A stretch of DNA of 12,225 nt from DATAFO01 sp046728935 (GCA_046728935.1 JBKPFS010000018.1:1-12225), one strand, 5' to 3'. Counted from the first letter of the stretch, positions 1-5,676 are shown. Notes: generated by a model from the sequence alone, not told the origin. Translations and numbers: made by a program.

Positions 1-156
1 GACCGGCTCCGCGTGGACCTCGTCGATCCGCCGCGCGAGCCTCCTAAGCGACTCGACGTCGGGCGGGACGGCGAGCTGGTCGAGGTGCTCTCCCTGGTCG
101 GAGAGCAGGCAGACGTCGAGCCTTCTGCGACTGAGGTCTAATCCAGCGTGCAACAT
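1..156 (-). CDS. IS110-family transposase, N-terminal part (runs off the window)
   Basis: The minus strand encodes 52 residues from an ATG at 156, starting MLHAGLDLSRRRLDVCLLSD and continuing through a hydrophilic helix (PPDVESLRRLARRIDEVHAEPV) to the window edge. This matches what I know of the RuvC-like DEDD N-terminus of IS110-family recombinases, where the Asp in 'GLDLS' (residue 7) is the first catalytic acid. These enzymes move their element without classical terminal inverted repeats; in characterised members an element-encoded bridge RNA guides target choice. A strong Shine-Dalgarno AAGGAGG (167-173, read on minus) sits 10 nt before the ATG, which fixes the start. The remaining domain and the catalytic Ser-containing region lie outside the window, so intactness cannot be judged. 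Confidence 0.85.
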   Translation of the reverse strand, partial: MLHAGLDLSRRRLDVCLLSDQGEHLDQLAVPPDVESLRRLARRIDEVHAEPV

Positions 157-344
157 GTGAAGCGGGCCTCCTTGGTGCCTCTCGGTTGGTGAACAACACC
201 GGTGAGGGTTTCACCAACGGAGGCCATTCTTCATGGCAGTCCGGAGCGGGCGTCTGGCAGGCGACACCCCTGACGCCCCCTCATCGCGCGAAGCGGGGGC
301 CGGCTCAGGATGTGGCGGCCCCGGCCCAAAGCCGAGCACCCGGA
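157..344 (-). other. Non-coding left end of the IS110 element, candidate bridge-RNA region
   Basis: This gap lies upstream of the IS110 start and downstream of the SDR stop. It holds the transposase Shine-Dalgarno and a conspicuous stem-loop (185-218). In IS110-group elements the bridge RNA is encoded in the non-coding end upstream of the recombinase gene, so this is where it would lie. I cannot set the outer boundary of the element: the family lacks long terminal inverted repeats, and no target duplication is visible. I see no convincing protein here. Confidence 0.4.
185..218 (-). repeat. Inverted repeat / stem-loop in the IS110 left end
   Basis: GTTGGTGAA (185-193) pairs perfectly with TTCACCAAC (210-218), giving a 9-bp stem and a 16-nt loop. 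The loop contains the 8-bp palindrome CACCGGTG (197-204). It lies 28 nt upstream of the transposase start on the same strand. It may be one hairpin of a bridge RNA, a recombinase-recognition structure or a translational control element. The sequence alone does not decide among these. Confidence 0.5.
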
Positions 345-1178
345 TCACGCCGCGCGCGCCGGCGCGGACAGCTCCTCTGAGCGCACCCACAGCTCGGCGG
401 CGAGGCGGTCGTCCTGTGCCTGGGCGCTCGGCTGCACGGGGCGCCGCTTCTCGACGTACTGGCCACGCAGCTCGCCGGCGGTGGGATCGAGCGCGAGCCA
501 CACCAGCGAGCCGGCGCCGCTCTCGGGCGAGCGCAGGAACGGCCCGGCCACGGTGAGGCTGATCCGGGCCAGCAGTCCATCGTTCTTGCCGAAGCCGGTG
601 CGAATCACGCCGGGGTGAAAGCAGTTGGCCGCGATCGCGGGGTTGCGGCGTTGCAGCTCGCGCGTAAACAGGATGTTGCAGAGCTTGCTCGTGCCGTAGA
701 CGCGGCCGGGGCGGAAGCGGCGGCGCTCGGACTGCAGGTCGTCGAGGTCGAGCAGGCCGCCCTTGTGGGCGTCGCTCGCCGTGGTCACCACACGCCCGCG
801 CGAGGCACTGAGCCGCTCGAGCAGCAGGTTCGTGAGCAGGAACGGGGCGAGGTGGTTGAGGGCGAAGGTCCGCTCGAAGCCGTCGGGCGTCACATGGCGC
901 GAGGTGAACATGGCGCCGGCGTTGTTCGCGAGCACGTCGATACGCGGGTAGTCCTCGAGCAGCTCGGCGGCGAGCCGGCGTACCTCCTCCATCCGCTCGA
1001 GGTCGGCCACGTGCTCGTGCACGGGCGCGCCGCCGCCGGCGCGCGCCTCCTCCGCGCTTGCCCGCACGCGCCCTGCGTCGCGGCCGACGACCCCCAGCTC
1101 GGCGCCGCGGCCGGCGAGCTCGATGGCGGCCGCCCGGCCGATCCCCCGCGTGGCACCAGTGAGGATCACGGTTGGCAT
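345..1178 (-). CDS. SDR-family NAD(P)-dependent oxidoreductase (retinol-dehydrogenase-like)
   Basis: A 277-aa classical short-chain dehydrogenase with a full set of family motifs. The Gly-rich dinucleotide site TGATRGIG is at residues 7-14, NNAG at 85-88, the catalytic Ser at about 135 (TTASDAH) and YGTSK with Tyr161/Lys165. The HPG motif is at 188-190, before 'VIRTGF'. The overall pattern resembles RDH11-14/WWOX-type SDRs, which reduce or oxidise carbonyl/alcohol groups of lipophilic substrates; the actual substrate is unknown. I chose ATG 1178 rather than the GTG at 1220, because beta-strand 1 (PTVILTGA) then starts at residue 2. A -10-like TAGCTT also lies 7 nt upstream of 1178, suggesting a leaderless transcript. 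It is flanked by the IS110 left end and the first tRNA-His fragment, so it may be cargo of an older insertion. Confidence 0.9.
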   Translation of the reverse strand: MPTVILTGATRGIGRAAAIELAGRGAELGVVGRDAGRVRASAEEARAGGGAPVHEHVADLERMEEVRRLAAELLEDYPRIDVLANNAGAMFTSRHVTPDGFERTFALNHLAPFLLTNLLLERLSASRGRVVTTASDAHKGGLLDLDDLQSERRRFRPGRVYGTSKLCNILFTRELQRRNPAIAANCFHPGVIRTGFGKNDGLLARISLTVAGPFLRSPESGAGSLVWLALDPTAGELRGQYVEKRRPVQPSAQAQDDRLAAELWVRSEELSAPARAA

Positions 1179-1185
1179 CGATGGA

Positions 1186-1191
1186 AAGCTA
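1186..1191 (-). promoter_or_regulatory. -10-like element of the SDR gene
   Basis: TAGCTT on the minus strand ends 7 nt before the ATG at 1178. This fits a transcript that begins at or next to the start codon. No convincing -35 hexamer is visible. Confidence 0.4.
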
Positions 1192-1429
1192 GCCGGATAG
1201 CCTCGGGGCGGTGAGCTCACAGCCGAGGGCGGTGCTCAGAGGGTGATCGCCGGCGCGCTGCCCGATTCGACGGGGTGGCCGACCCGGAACGCTCGCGGAG
1301 ACTCTTGCTTTCGCTCTCGCGTTGAAAGCAGGCGTCTTCGTCAAGCTCGCTACGCAAGCGCAATGGACGACGAGCGGGAGTCTCGTTGCCTCTGGTCGCG
1401 CGCCTCCTTTCGCGTGACAGCGACACTCC

Positions 1430-1493
1430 TGGTTGTGGTCCAGGCGGTCGCCGGTTCGAGTCCGGTCGCTCACCCTAAATCCCTGCAAATGGG
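1430..1493 (+). repeat. tRNA-His(GTG) 3'-half fragment, att-like repeat copy 1
   Basis: The fragment folds as the 3' part of a tRNA. The anticodon stem CCTGG/CCAGG (its first two bases are 1428-1429) encloses loop TTGTGGT with anticodon GTG (1435-1437). Next come the variable loop CGGTC, the T arm GCCGG-TTCGAGT-CCGGT (1450-1466) and the acceptor strand CGCTCAC (1467-1473). The discriminator C at 1474 is the base specific to tRNA-His. No CCA is encoded. The 5' half is missing: no GTGAGCG acceptor strand and no D arm lie upstream. The identity with copy 2 continues 19 nt past the discriminator, to 'AAATGGG'. This looks like the product of recombination at a tRNA attachment site, not a working gene. 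Confidence 0.85.
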
Positions 1494-1520
1494 CAGGTTC
1501 TAGTACGAAGCCGAGAAGGG

Positions 1521-1541
1521 TTGGTACCACCGTGGTACCAA
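1521..1541. repeat. Perfect 10-bp inverted repeat centred on GGTACC units
   Basis: TTGGTACCAC, one C, then GTGGTACCAA: two perfect 10-bp arms around a single base, each arm itself containing the palindrome GGTACC. The right arm begins the 14-mer GTGGTACCAATCTG (1532-1545), which recurs exactly at 4928-4941. It may be a recombinase, excisionase or repressor binding site near the end of the mobile module. There is no poly-T tract, so a terminator is less likely. Confidence 0.6.
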
Positions 1542-1746
1542 TCTGTGCCTGAGCGGGCCCTGTGTTAAGGAAAAACCAGGAGTCCGAACGGCATGGAGCC
1601 CGCTCCCGCAGGGGATTCACTTCCGTAACGCCTAACCGAAGCGGGAATCCCTTAGATCGATTCGCCGACGCCTCCTCCTCGTCCAGTGCGGGCACCTGCG
1701 GGCCGTTGGCGGAGACGCTCGCGTTTCGCGCGAACAGGTGCGGAGC

Positions 1747-2289
1747 TTAGTCCGACGGTAGCGGGACGTCGAGGACGACCTCGATGGTGTCACGCACCTT
1801 CAGCGCGCCCATCAGTCCCCGATACGGCTTGATCTCCCATTCGCTCTGGGTCACCGGCAGCACCCCACTGACCCGGCCGTCCGTCCCCGCGTTGAGCTCG
1901 AAGGTCGCCGGCCGCGTCGTCCCCGCGATGTCGAGTTCGCCGCGGACGGTCAGGGCACCGTCGGCTAGCTCGACCGCACTCGAGCGGAAGGCGATCGGCT
2001 GTCCCCGCAGGATCTTCTCGTCGATGGTCTTGCGGATGTCGGCGCGGTCCTTGTCGGAAAGTGGCTTGACCCCGTGCAACCCGTCGCGCACCCGCAGTGA
2101 GCGGGGGTCGGCGTTGAGCTGAACCGCGGACAGCGTGCCATCCTCGCCGACCTCAGCCGTCGCCTCCCACTGCTCGACATCGATGATCAGGTCATGGCCC
2201 ACCTTCTGCGCCATCCCCTCTCGGTACGTGCGTACCTGCAACATCCCGTTGTCGCCGCCCACCGTGTGCGTGCCAGCTCGAAACGCCAC
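1747..2289 (-). CDS. YceI-like domain protein
   Basis: A 180-aa protein from the GTG at 2289. It has the features I associate with YceI-family beta-barrel proteins, which bind lipid or isoprenoid-like molecules. 'GTHTVGGDNGMLQVRTYREG' (residues 6-25) opens the barrel and 'GHDLIIDVEQWEA' (31-43) follows. A later 'GELDIAGTTRPATFELNA' segment (117-134) is typical of the family, and the C-terminal strand is 'IEVVLDVPLP'. The frame opens at 2346, but the extra 19 residues do not look like a signal peptide, and homology starts near 'FRAGTHTV'. A consensus -10 (TACGAT) lies 8 nt before GTG 2289, so I prefer a leaderless start there. With no signal peptide from this start, it would be cytoplasmic. 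It is encoded just inside the left tRNA-His repeat. Confidence 0.8.
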   Translation of the reverse strand: MAFRAGTHTVGGDNGMLQVRTYREGMAQKVGHDLIIDVEQWEATAEVGEDGTLSAVQLNADPRSLRVRDGLHGVKPLSDKDRADIRKTIDEKILRGQPIAFRSSAVELADGALTVRGELDIAGTTRPATFELNAGTDGRVSGVLPVTQSEWEIKPYRGLMGALKVRDTIEVVLDVPLPSD

Positions 2290-2297
2290 AAAGCGCG

Positions 2298-2303
2298 ATC
2301 GTA
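2298..2303 (-). promoter_or_regulatory. -10 element of the YceI-like gene
   Basis: TACGAT (TANNNT consensus) lies on the minus strand 8 nt upstream of the GTG at 2289. The same hexamer lies 6 nt before the ATG at 3807. There is no good -35. It supports leaderless initiation at 2289. Confidence 0.45.
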
Positions 2304-2432
2304 TTAGGGCCACCCCGGTCGCGATCAGCGCAGCGAGGCGATGCAAGTGATCGGCGTTGGCGCCCGAGGGCGGGGTTCTGGGCGGTGCGCTCGTCGGCTA
2401 GTCCTGGCGCATGAGGATCTTTGCGCGTTGAG

Positions 2433-3749
2433 TCACGCGCGAGCTTCGGCGAGGCGCTCGATCTCGTAGTGGAGCGTCAGGAACCGCTGACCGGCCAGGT
2501 CGAAGCTGTGGTCGGTCCTCAGCTCGCCGTCGGCGACGTAGACGAAGATCTGCTCCTGGAAATAGAGCACTTTGAGGACGGTCAGGGCGTCTCGCTCGCT
2601 GTCGACGGAGCTCAGGTAGTGGCCCGGGAATGCGAGCTCGGTTCGCGACGTCAGTAGGAGATCGTGCTGGCCGGCGTTCCGGGGCAGGAGGGTGGCGGTG
2701 AAGTTGGCGCTCGGGATCGGGAAGCCGACGCTCACATAGCCGCGGTCCTCGTGCCTGAAGGTCGTGTAGATCCCGACGTAGATCGGCTTGCCCGAGTCCG
2801 CAAACGTCCGGATCCAGCCCCGGATGTCGATCTCCTCGTCGCCGTCGAGGGCGATCGTGTCGATCGTGCTCACCATCCCCCGCTGGGCCTGTTCGATGTT
2901 GGAGGGGATCGCCGCCTGGCCGAGCGGCTGCGCGACCACGCGCTTGAAGAGCTCGTATCCGGGCTTCATCCAGCGCCGCCACTCGGGGACGATCGAGAGC
3001 CGGAAGCGGCTGGTGTGCTCGTAGAACTCGCGGATCAGCGGGTGCACACGCCCGGCTTCGAAGGTCGGACCATCCAGGCTGTCGAGCGAGGCGAGGATCC
3101 CGACGTCCGGCGGGTTGCGGCGAAAGGTGCCACCCCGGACCTTCGCCAGCTGCTCGATGTAGTCAGCACCGACGTACATCGAGCGCGCCTCGAACGGTAC
3201 GACGTAGCGCAGCTCCGATGCCGGCACCTCCTCTGCCATCACTCGGACCAGGGGCCGCCCGCGATAGGCGATCGCCGCGATCACGCGATAGGCGAGCGTG
3301 ACCGCCGCTGCGATCAGCGCCGGTTCGAGACCGCTGTCGAGAACCTGGAACAGACCGCCCAACACGGCGCCCACCAGGAGCCCGAGGGCCGCCTTTGCCG
3401 GGCGCAGGCCGAGCAGACCTAGGAGCGCACCACTGATGATCCCGGTGAGCAACGGCTCGTCGGAGCCGTAGATCAGCCCCAGCACCCAGCCGAACAGCGC
3501 CATCAGCAGGACGCTGCTGAGGATGCGGTGCCAGAGTGGCTTCGGCTCGGCGGGTCCCCTCCTGATGCTGGTGATCGTTTCGGCGGGCGCGTACAGCGCG
3601 GCACCGATCAGGGCGCCGACGCCGGCGCCGACTCCGTCGATCGCATCGCCGAGCACGGCGCCGGACGCAGCGCCGAGGGCCGCCCCCCAGATCAGCGCGT
3701 CGAGAACCCGGCCGGAGCGGCTTCGTCTGCGTCGGTCCGGTTCCGCCAT
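2433..3749 (-). CDS. Unrecognised polytopic membrane protein with C-terminal soluble domain
   Basis: 438 aa; I do not recognise a named family. The N-terminus is Arg-rich (RRRRSRSGR). Gly/Ala-rich hydrophobic segments resembling glycine zippers follow at about 16-57, 76-94, 99-114, 118-136 and 141-162, then a soluble region of about 270 residues. That region contains 'HPLIREFYEHTSRFRLSIVPEWRRWMKPGYELF' (236-268), 'DIRGWIRTFADSGKPIYVGIYTTFRHEDRGYVSVGFP' (308-344) and 'ILTLHY'-like C-terminal strands. I recall similar uncharacterised proteins in actinobacteria, without a function. No catalytic motif is evident. ATG 3749 is followed by a short basic N-terminus and preceded by a -10-like GATACT 8 nt upstream. 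It is divergent from the DUF4267-like gene across 57 bp. Confidence 0.75.
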   Translation of the reverse strand: MAEPDRRRRSRSGRVLDALIWGAALGAASGAVLGDAIDGVGAGVGALIGAALYAPAETITSIRRGPAEPKPLWHRILSSVLLMALFGWVLGLIYGSDEPLLTGIISGALLGLLGLRPAKAALGLLVGAVLGGLFQVLDSGLEPALIAAAVTLAYRVIAAIAYRGRPLVRVMAEEVPASELRYVVPFEARSMYVGADYIEQLAKVRGGTFRRNPPDVGILASLDSLDGPTFEAGRVHPLIREFYEHTSRFRLSIVPEWRRWMKPGYELFKRVVAQPLGQAAIPSNIEQAQRGMVSTIDTIALDGDEEIDIRGWIRTFADSGKPIYVGIYTTFRHEDRGYVSVGFPIPSANFTATLLPRNAGQHDLLLTSRTELAFPGHYLSSVDSERDALTVLKVLYFQEQIFVYVADGELRTDHSFDLAGQRFLTLHYEIERLAEARA

Positions 3750-3794
3750 GCCTCGGGAGTATCGCGCCGCTCGTGCAGCCGACCGCTGATCTCG

Positions 3795-3800
3795 TACGAT
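3795..3800 (+). promoter_or_regulatory. -10 element of the DUF4267-like gene
   Basis: TACGAT lies 6 nt before the ATG at 3807, placing transcription start at the start codon. It sits in the short divergent gap shared with the minus-strand membrane-protein gene. Confidence 0.45.
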
Positions 3801-3806
3801 CCGTCG

Positions 3807-4211
3807 ATGGAGGCCAGGGACCTGGCGGTCGGCTTGGCGGGCGGGAGGATCGCCATCGGCGTGGTCTCGCTCCTGGCGCCGGGACTGGTGGGCCGCACGA
3901 TGACGGGCCCTGACGGGGCCACGGGCGGGACGCGTCTCTTCGCCCGCATGGTCGGCGCCCGCGACCTCGGTCTCGGGCTCGGCGTGCTCCTCGCCCTTGA
4001 CCGCGGCGCCCCCGTGCGCGGCTGGCTCGAGACGTCAGCCGTGGTCGACGGCATCGACGCGGCCGCATGCCTGCTCGCCCGCCGCCACCTCCGCACAACC
4101 GTATTTCCAGCGGCCGTCGGGCTGGCGACCGCCGGAGCGCTGCTGAGCGGCTGGCTGTCACGGGAGCTCGACGCGCCACAGCCTCCACTGTCAGGACAGC
4201 CGGTGCGATGA
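3807..4211 (+). CDS. Small DUF4267-like membrane protein
   Basis: 134 aa, with about four hydrophobic helices: 'LAVGLAGGRIAIGVVSLLAPGLVG' at the N-terminus, 'ARDLGLGLGVLLAL', 'WLETSAVVDGIDAAACLLA' and 'VFPAAVGLATAGALLSGWL'. The pattern of an N-terminal 'GR-IAIG', an 'LFARMVGARDLGLG' centre and a third helix with 'VDGIDAAA' resembles the actinobacterial DUF4267-type proteins I know. Their function is unknown. The open frame extends upstream to 3528, but that part is antisense to the neighbouring gene and low in hydrophobicity. ATG 3807 has a TACGAT box 6 nt upstream. It is divergent from the 438-aa membrane protein and about 100 bp from the DUF4160 gene. Confidence 0.75.
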   Translation: MEARDLAVGLAGGRIAIGVVSLLAPGLVGRTMTGPDGATGGTRLFARMVGARDLGLGLGVLLALDRGAPVRGWLETSAVVDGIDAAACLLARRHLRTTVFPAAVGLATAGALLSGWLSRELDAPQPPLSGQPVR

Positions 4212-4316
4212 CGGCGGATGGACCAGTTGGGCTCACGATCGTCGGTCGGCGCAACACCCCCTGGCGTCGATGCCGGCCCGGGACTTAGAGAGAGGCGGCA
4301 CCGCTAGCGCTTCCGC

Positions 4317-4577
4317 GTGGGAGGAGGCGTCGGGATCGTGATCTGGATGTATCACGACGAGGCCCACCATCTCGGTCGGCCGCACTTCCATGCCACCTAT
4401 GGCGACGACGAGGCCTCGGTGGACATTGAGAGCCTCGAGATCATCGCCGGCGAGCTTCCGCCCCGAGGACGACGACTCGTGGTCGAGTGGGCGCGTGCCC
4501 ATCAAAGCGAGCTGCGGGAGAACTGGGAGCGCGCGCGGCGGCACGAACCGCTGCGGCCAATCGAGCCGCTCCGATAG
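4317..4577 (+). CDS. DUF4160-domain protein (possible toxin-antitoxin-like partner)
   Basis: 86 aa, the usual family length. It shows the family signatures: 'GIVIWMYHDEAHHLGRPHFHATYGDDEASVDIESLEIIAGELP', with the conserved PHFH block, a 'DIE.LE.I.G.LP' stretch, 'VVEWARAHQSELRENWERAR' and the C-terminal 'IEPL'. The start is GTG 4317, because an in-frame TAG at 4305 blocks extension. The N-terminus is slightly shorter than the common 'MPTISRFYGI' form, so a diverged start is possible. It lies 19 bp before a DUF2442 gene. These two domains are repeatedly found side by side, and the pair is often suspected to be toxin-antitoxin-like. I know of no demonstrated biochemical activity. Confidence 0.85.
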   Translation: MGGGVGIVIWMYHDEAHHLGRPHFHATYGDDEASVDIESLEIIAGELPPRGRRLVVEWARAHQSELRENWERARRHEPLRPIEPLR

Positions 4578-4583
4578 ACGGTC

Positions 4584-4589
4584 TACCAT
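4584..4589 (+). promoter_or_regulatory. -10-like element between the DUF4160 and DUF2442 genes
   Basis: TACCAT lies 7 nt upstream of ATG 4597. If real, the DUF2442 gene has its own leaderless transcript in addition to read-through, a layout that would let the second protein be made separately from the first. Confidence 0.4.
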
Positions 4590-4596
4590 CGAATCA

Positions 4597-4863
4597 ATGC
4601 GCAGCACACCGCTCTTGATCGAGGCCAAGCCGCTTGAGGGCTACGCGGTACACGTCCGCTTCGATGACGGCACCAACGCCGATGTCGATCTGGCCTACCT
4701 GCTCGAGTACGGAGGCGTCTTCGAGTCCCTGCGGGACCTCGAGTTCTTCCGCCAGCTTCGTGCCGATCCTGAGGCGGGGACGATCGTCTGGCCGAACAAC
4801 GCGGACATTGCGCCCGAGACCCTCTACGCGCACGCCCAGCGGCGCGCTGCCACGACTGCGTAG
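4597..4863 (+). CDS. DUF2442-domain protein (partner of DUF4160)
   Basis: 88 aa, typical DUF2442 length. Family landmarks are the N-terminal 'VHVRFDDGTNADVDLAYLLEYGGVFESLRD', 'FFRQLRADPEAGTIVWPNNADIAPETLYAHA' with the diagnostic 'VWPN.ADIAPE.LY' block, and a short polar tail. The frame opens 69 codons earlier, but that part is antisense-like and overlaps the DUF4160 gene. ATG 4597 immediately follows the DUF4160 stop (19-bp gap), so the two form an apparent two-gene unit. The unit sits at the right end of the tRNA-bounded module, close to the presumed attachment site, a common place for stabilisation genes. Function is unproven. Confidence 0.88.
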   Translation: MRSTPLLIEAKPLEGYAVHVRFDDGTNADVDLAYLLEYGGVFESLRDLEFFRQLRADPEAGTIVWPNNADIAPETLYAHAQRRAATTA

Positions 4864-4937
4864 CGTCGCGCGGAACCCGCAGGCGGCTCGACCAGCCGTT
4901 GCTTGCTCCGGATCAGGGTCGCCGCCCGTGGTACCAA

Positions 4938-4967
4938 TCTGAGCGAATCTGAGCTGACCTGAGCGAA
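4938..4967 (+). repeat. Three tandem 10-bp direct repeats (TCTGAGCGAA type)
   Basis: TCTGAGCGAA, TCTGAGCTGA and CCTGAGCGAA follow one another without gaps, so they are phased on one face of the helix. They start inside GTGGTACCAATCTG, whose other copy at 1532-1545 is followed by a single CTGAGCG. The block lies 51 bp left of the tRNA-His repeat. Short phased direct repeats next to a core site are typical of arm-type sites for tyrosine recombinases. Here that is an inference. Confidence 0.6.
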
Positions 4968-5018
4968 CCGAGATGGCTTGAACAAGCCCTATCCGGCCCT
5001 ACCTGCCCCAGGGGCCCG

Positions 5019-5082
5019 TGGTTGTGGTCCAGGTGGTCGCCGGTTCGAGTCCGGTCGCTCACCCTAAATCCCTGCAAATGGG
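5019..5082 (+). repeat. tRNA-His(GTG) 3'-half fragment, att-like repeat copy 2
   Basis: 63 of 64 bases match 1430-1493; the only difference is T5034 versus C1445 in the variable loop. Anticodon GTG is at 5024-5026, the T arm at 5039-5055, the acceptor strand CGCTCAC at 5056-5062 and discriminator C at 5063. Identity with copy 1 stops at the anticodon stem. Upstream bases (CG) break the stem, and no D arm or 5' acceptor strand is present. The common boundary at the anticodon arm and the shared 19-nt tail define the repeat as a probable recombination site. Confidence 0.85.
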
Positions 5083-5221
5083 TAGATTTTCGGAGCCACG
5101 CGAGAGGCGTTGGTTCACGGAGCAGCGCGATAGCTCGCTGATACGGCCCTTCCCAAATTAGGGATTTCTCCCGATGCGGAACCAGGCCGGCGCGCGCAGA
5201 ATCGCCTCATGACCGCTACCG

Positions 5222-5228
5222 AAGGAGG
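5222..5228 (+). promoter_or_regulatory. Strong ribosome binding site of the 5234 gene
   Basis: AAGGAGG lies 5 nt before ATG 5234. It is one of only two consensus Shine-Dalgarno sequences in the window; the other precedes the IS110 gene. It fixes the start. Confidence 0.75.
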
Positions 5229-5233
5229 CCCAG

Positions 5234-5662
5234 ATGAACTACCTGCTTTATGAGCTCGCGCTGGCTCGGACCGCGGACCTTCACGAAGAGGCAGAGCGTG
5301 GACGGCGTGCCGCGCTTGTCCGACAGCATCCGCGCCGGGCCGCTCGCGTGCGGCACGGGCTGCGGCCCGCGTTTGCAGCGCTCGTGGTCATCTCGGCGCT
5401 GCTCGTCCCGGCGGCGAGGGCGCAGCCGATCGACCCACCGAGTGTCGGCGTTGCCAAGGCAACCCCCGCCCAAACACACACTGCGGTTCCGCTCGTCGCC
5501 GAGTCCGCGTCCAGCGACGCGAGCGCCGCCTCCAGCGGCTTCGACTGGGGCGACGCCGCGGTTGGCGCCGCGGGCATGCTGCTCATGCTGAGCGCGGGAG
5601 CCGCGGGCGTCGTCATCGTGCGTCGCAGTCGCGAACGCGGCCAGACGCTGGTCGCCGGCTAA
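5234..5662 (+). CDS. Small two-pass membrane protein with 'GFDWGDA' motif
   Basis: 142 aa. The N-terminal amphipathic part is charged (residues 1-44, 'MNYLLYELALARTADLHEEAERGRRAAL') and begins like many short actinobacterial proteins of unknown role. The first hydrophobic segment is at about 45-62 ('PAFAALVVISALLVPAARA'). A Pro/Ser/Ala-rich linker follows (64-101). Then come 'SGFDWGDAAVGAAG' and a second hydrophobic segment (about 107-129) closing with the basic anchor RRSRER. The FDWGDA-plus-TM tail is a recurring actinobacterial arrangement whose function I do not know. The linker is probably extracytoplasmic if both helices are used. It is monocistronic, with a strong ribosome site before it and a strong terminator 14 bp after it. 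It is the first gene right of tRNA-His repeat copy 2. Confidence 0.8.
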   Translation: MNYLLYELALARTADLHEEAERGRRAALVRQHPRRAARVRHGLRPAFAALVVISALLVPAARAQPIDPPSVGVAKATPAQTHTAVPLVAESASSDASAASSGFDWGDAAVGAAGMLLMLSAGAAGVVIVRRSRERGQTLVAG

Positions 5663-5676
5663 CCCACTCACCCCTC

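Larger units (their letters stand above)
1179..1746. other. Non-coding stretch with tRNA-His fragment and inverted repeats
   Basis: About 570 bp without a believable gene. Translated frames look like the Arg/Ser-rich antisense of non-coding DNA, and one contains the familiar spurious peptide produced by reading tRNA backwards. From left to right it holds: a weak hairpin TGCTTTC/GAAAGCA (1306-1330); the tRNA-His 3' half with downstream flank (1430-1493); the inverted repeat 1521-1541; the GTGGTACCAATCTG repeat that recurs near 4928; and an inverted repeat GGGATTC (1612-1618) / GAATCCC (1645-1651). The content is what one expects at the end of an integrated element. Confidence 0.65.
4864..5233. 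other. Non-coding stretch with iterons and tRNA-His fragment
   Basis: 370 bp without a credible gene. It holds the 14-mer GTGGTACCAATCTG (4928-4941), three 10-bp iterations (4938-4967) and the tRNA-His 3' half (5019-5082). An AT-richer palindromic patch CCCAAATTAGGGATTT (5152-5167) resembles, in inverse orientation, the AAATCCCT...GGG flank of the tRNA fragment (5066-5082). The leader of the 5234 gene ends it. Confidence 0.65.

Noticed and set aside
615..1214. Plus-strand 199-aa frame opposite the SDR gene
   Set aside because: Antisense shadow of a gene with all SDR motifs; its composition is typical of reverse-strand high-GC reading.
1306..1330. Hairpin TGCTTTC/GAAAGCA as a terminator for the SDR promoter side
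   Set aside because: Only 7 bp with an 11-nt loop and no T tract; no gene ends there on either strand.
1390..1474. A complete, working tRNA-His gene at copy 1
   Set aside because: No 5' acceptor strand (GTGAGCG) or D arm lies upstream of the anticodon stem; GTGACAGCG at about 1414-1422 leaves no room for a D arm.
1189..1695. 168-aa minus-strand frame across the gap, containing 'GFRVSDRTRTGDRLDHNQE'
   Set aside because: This is the antisense reading of a tRNA 3' half, a well-known source of spurious protein predictions. It overlaps repeats and has no domain.
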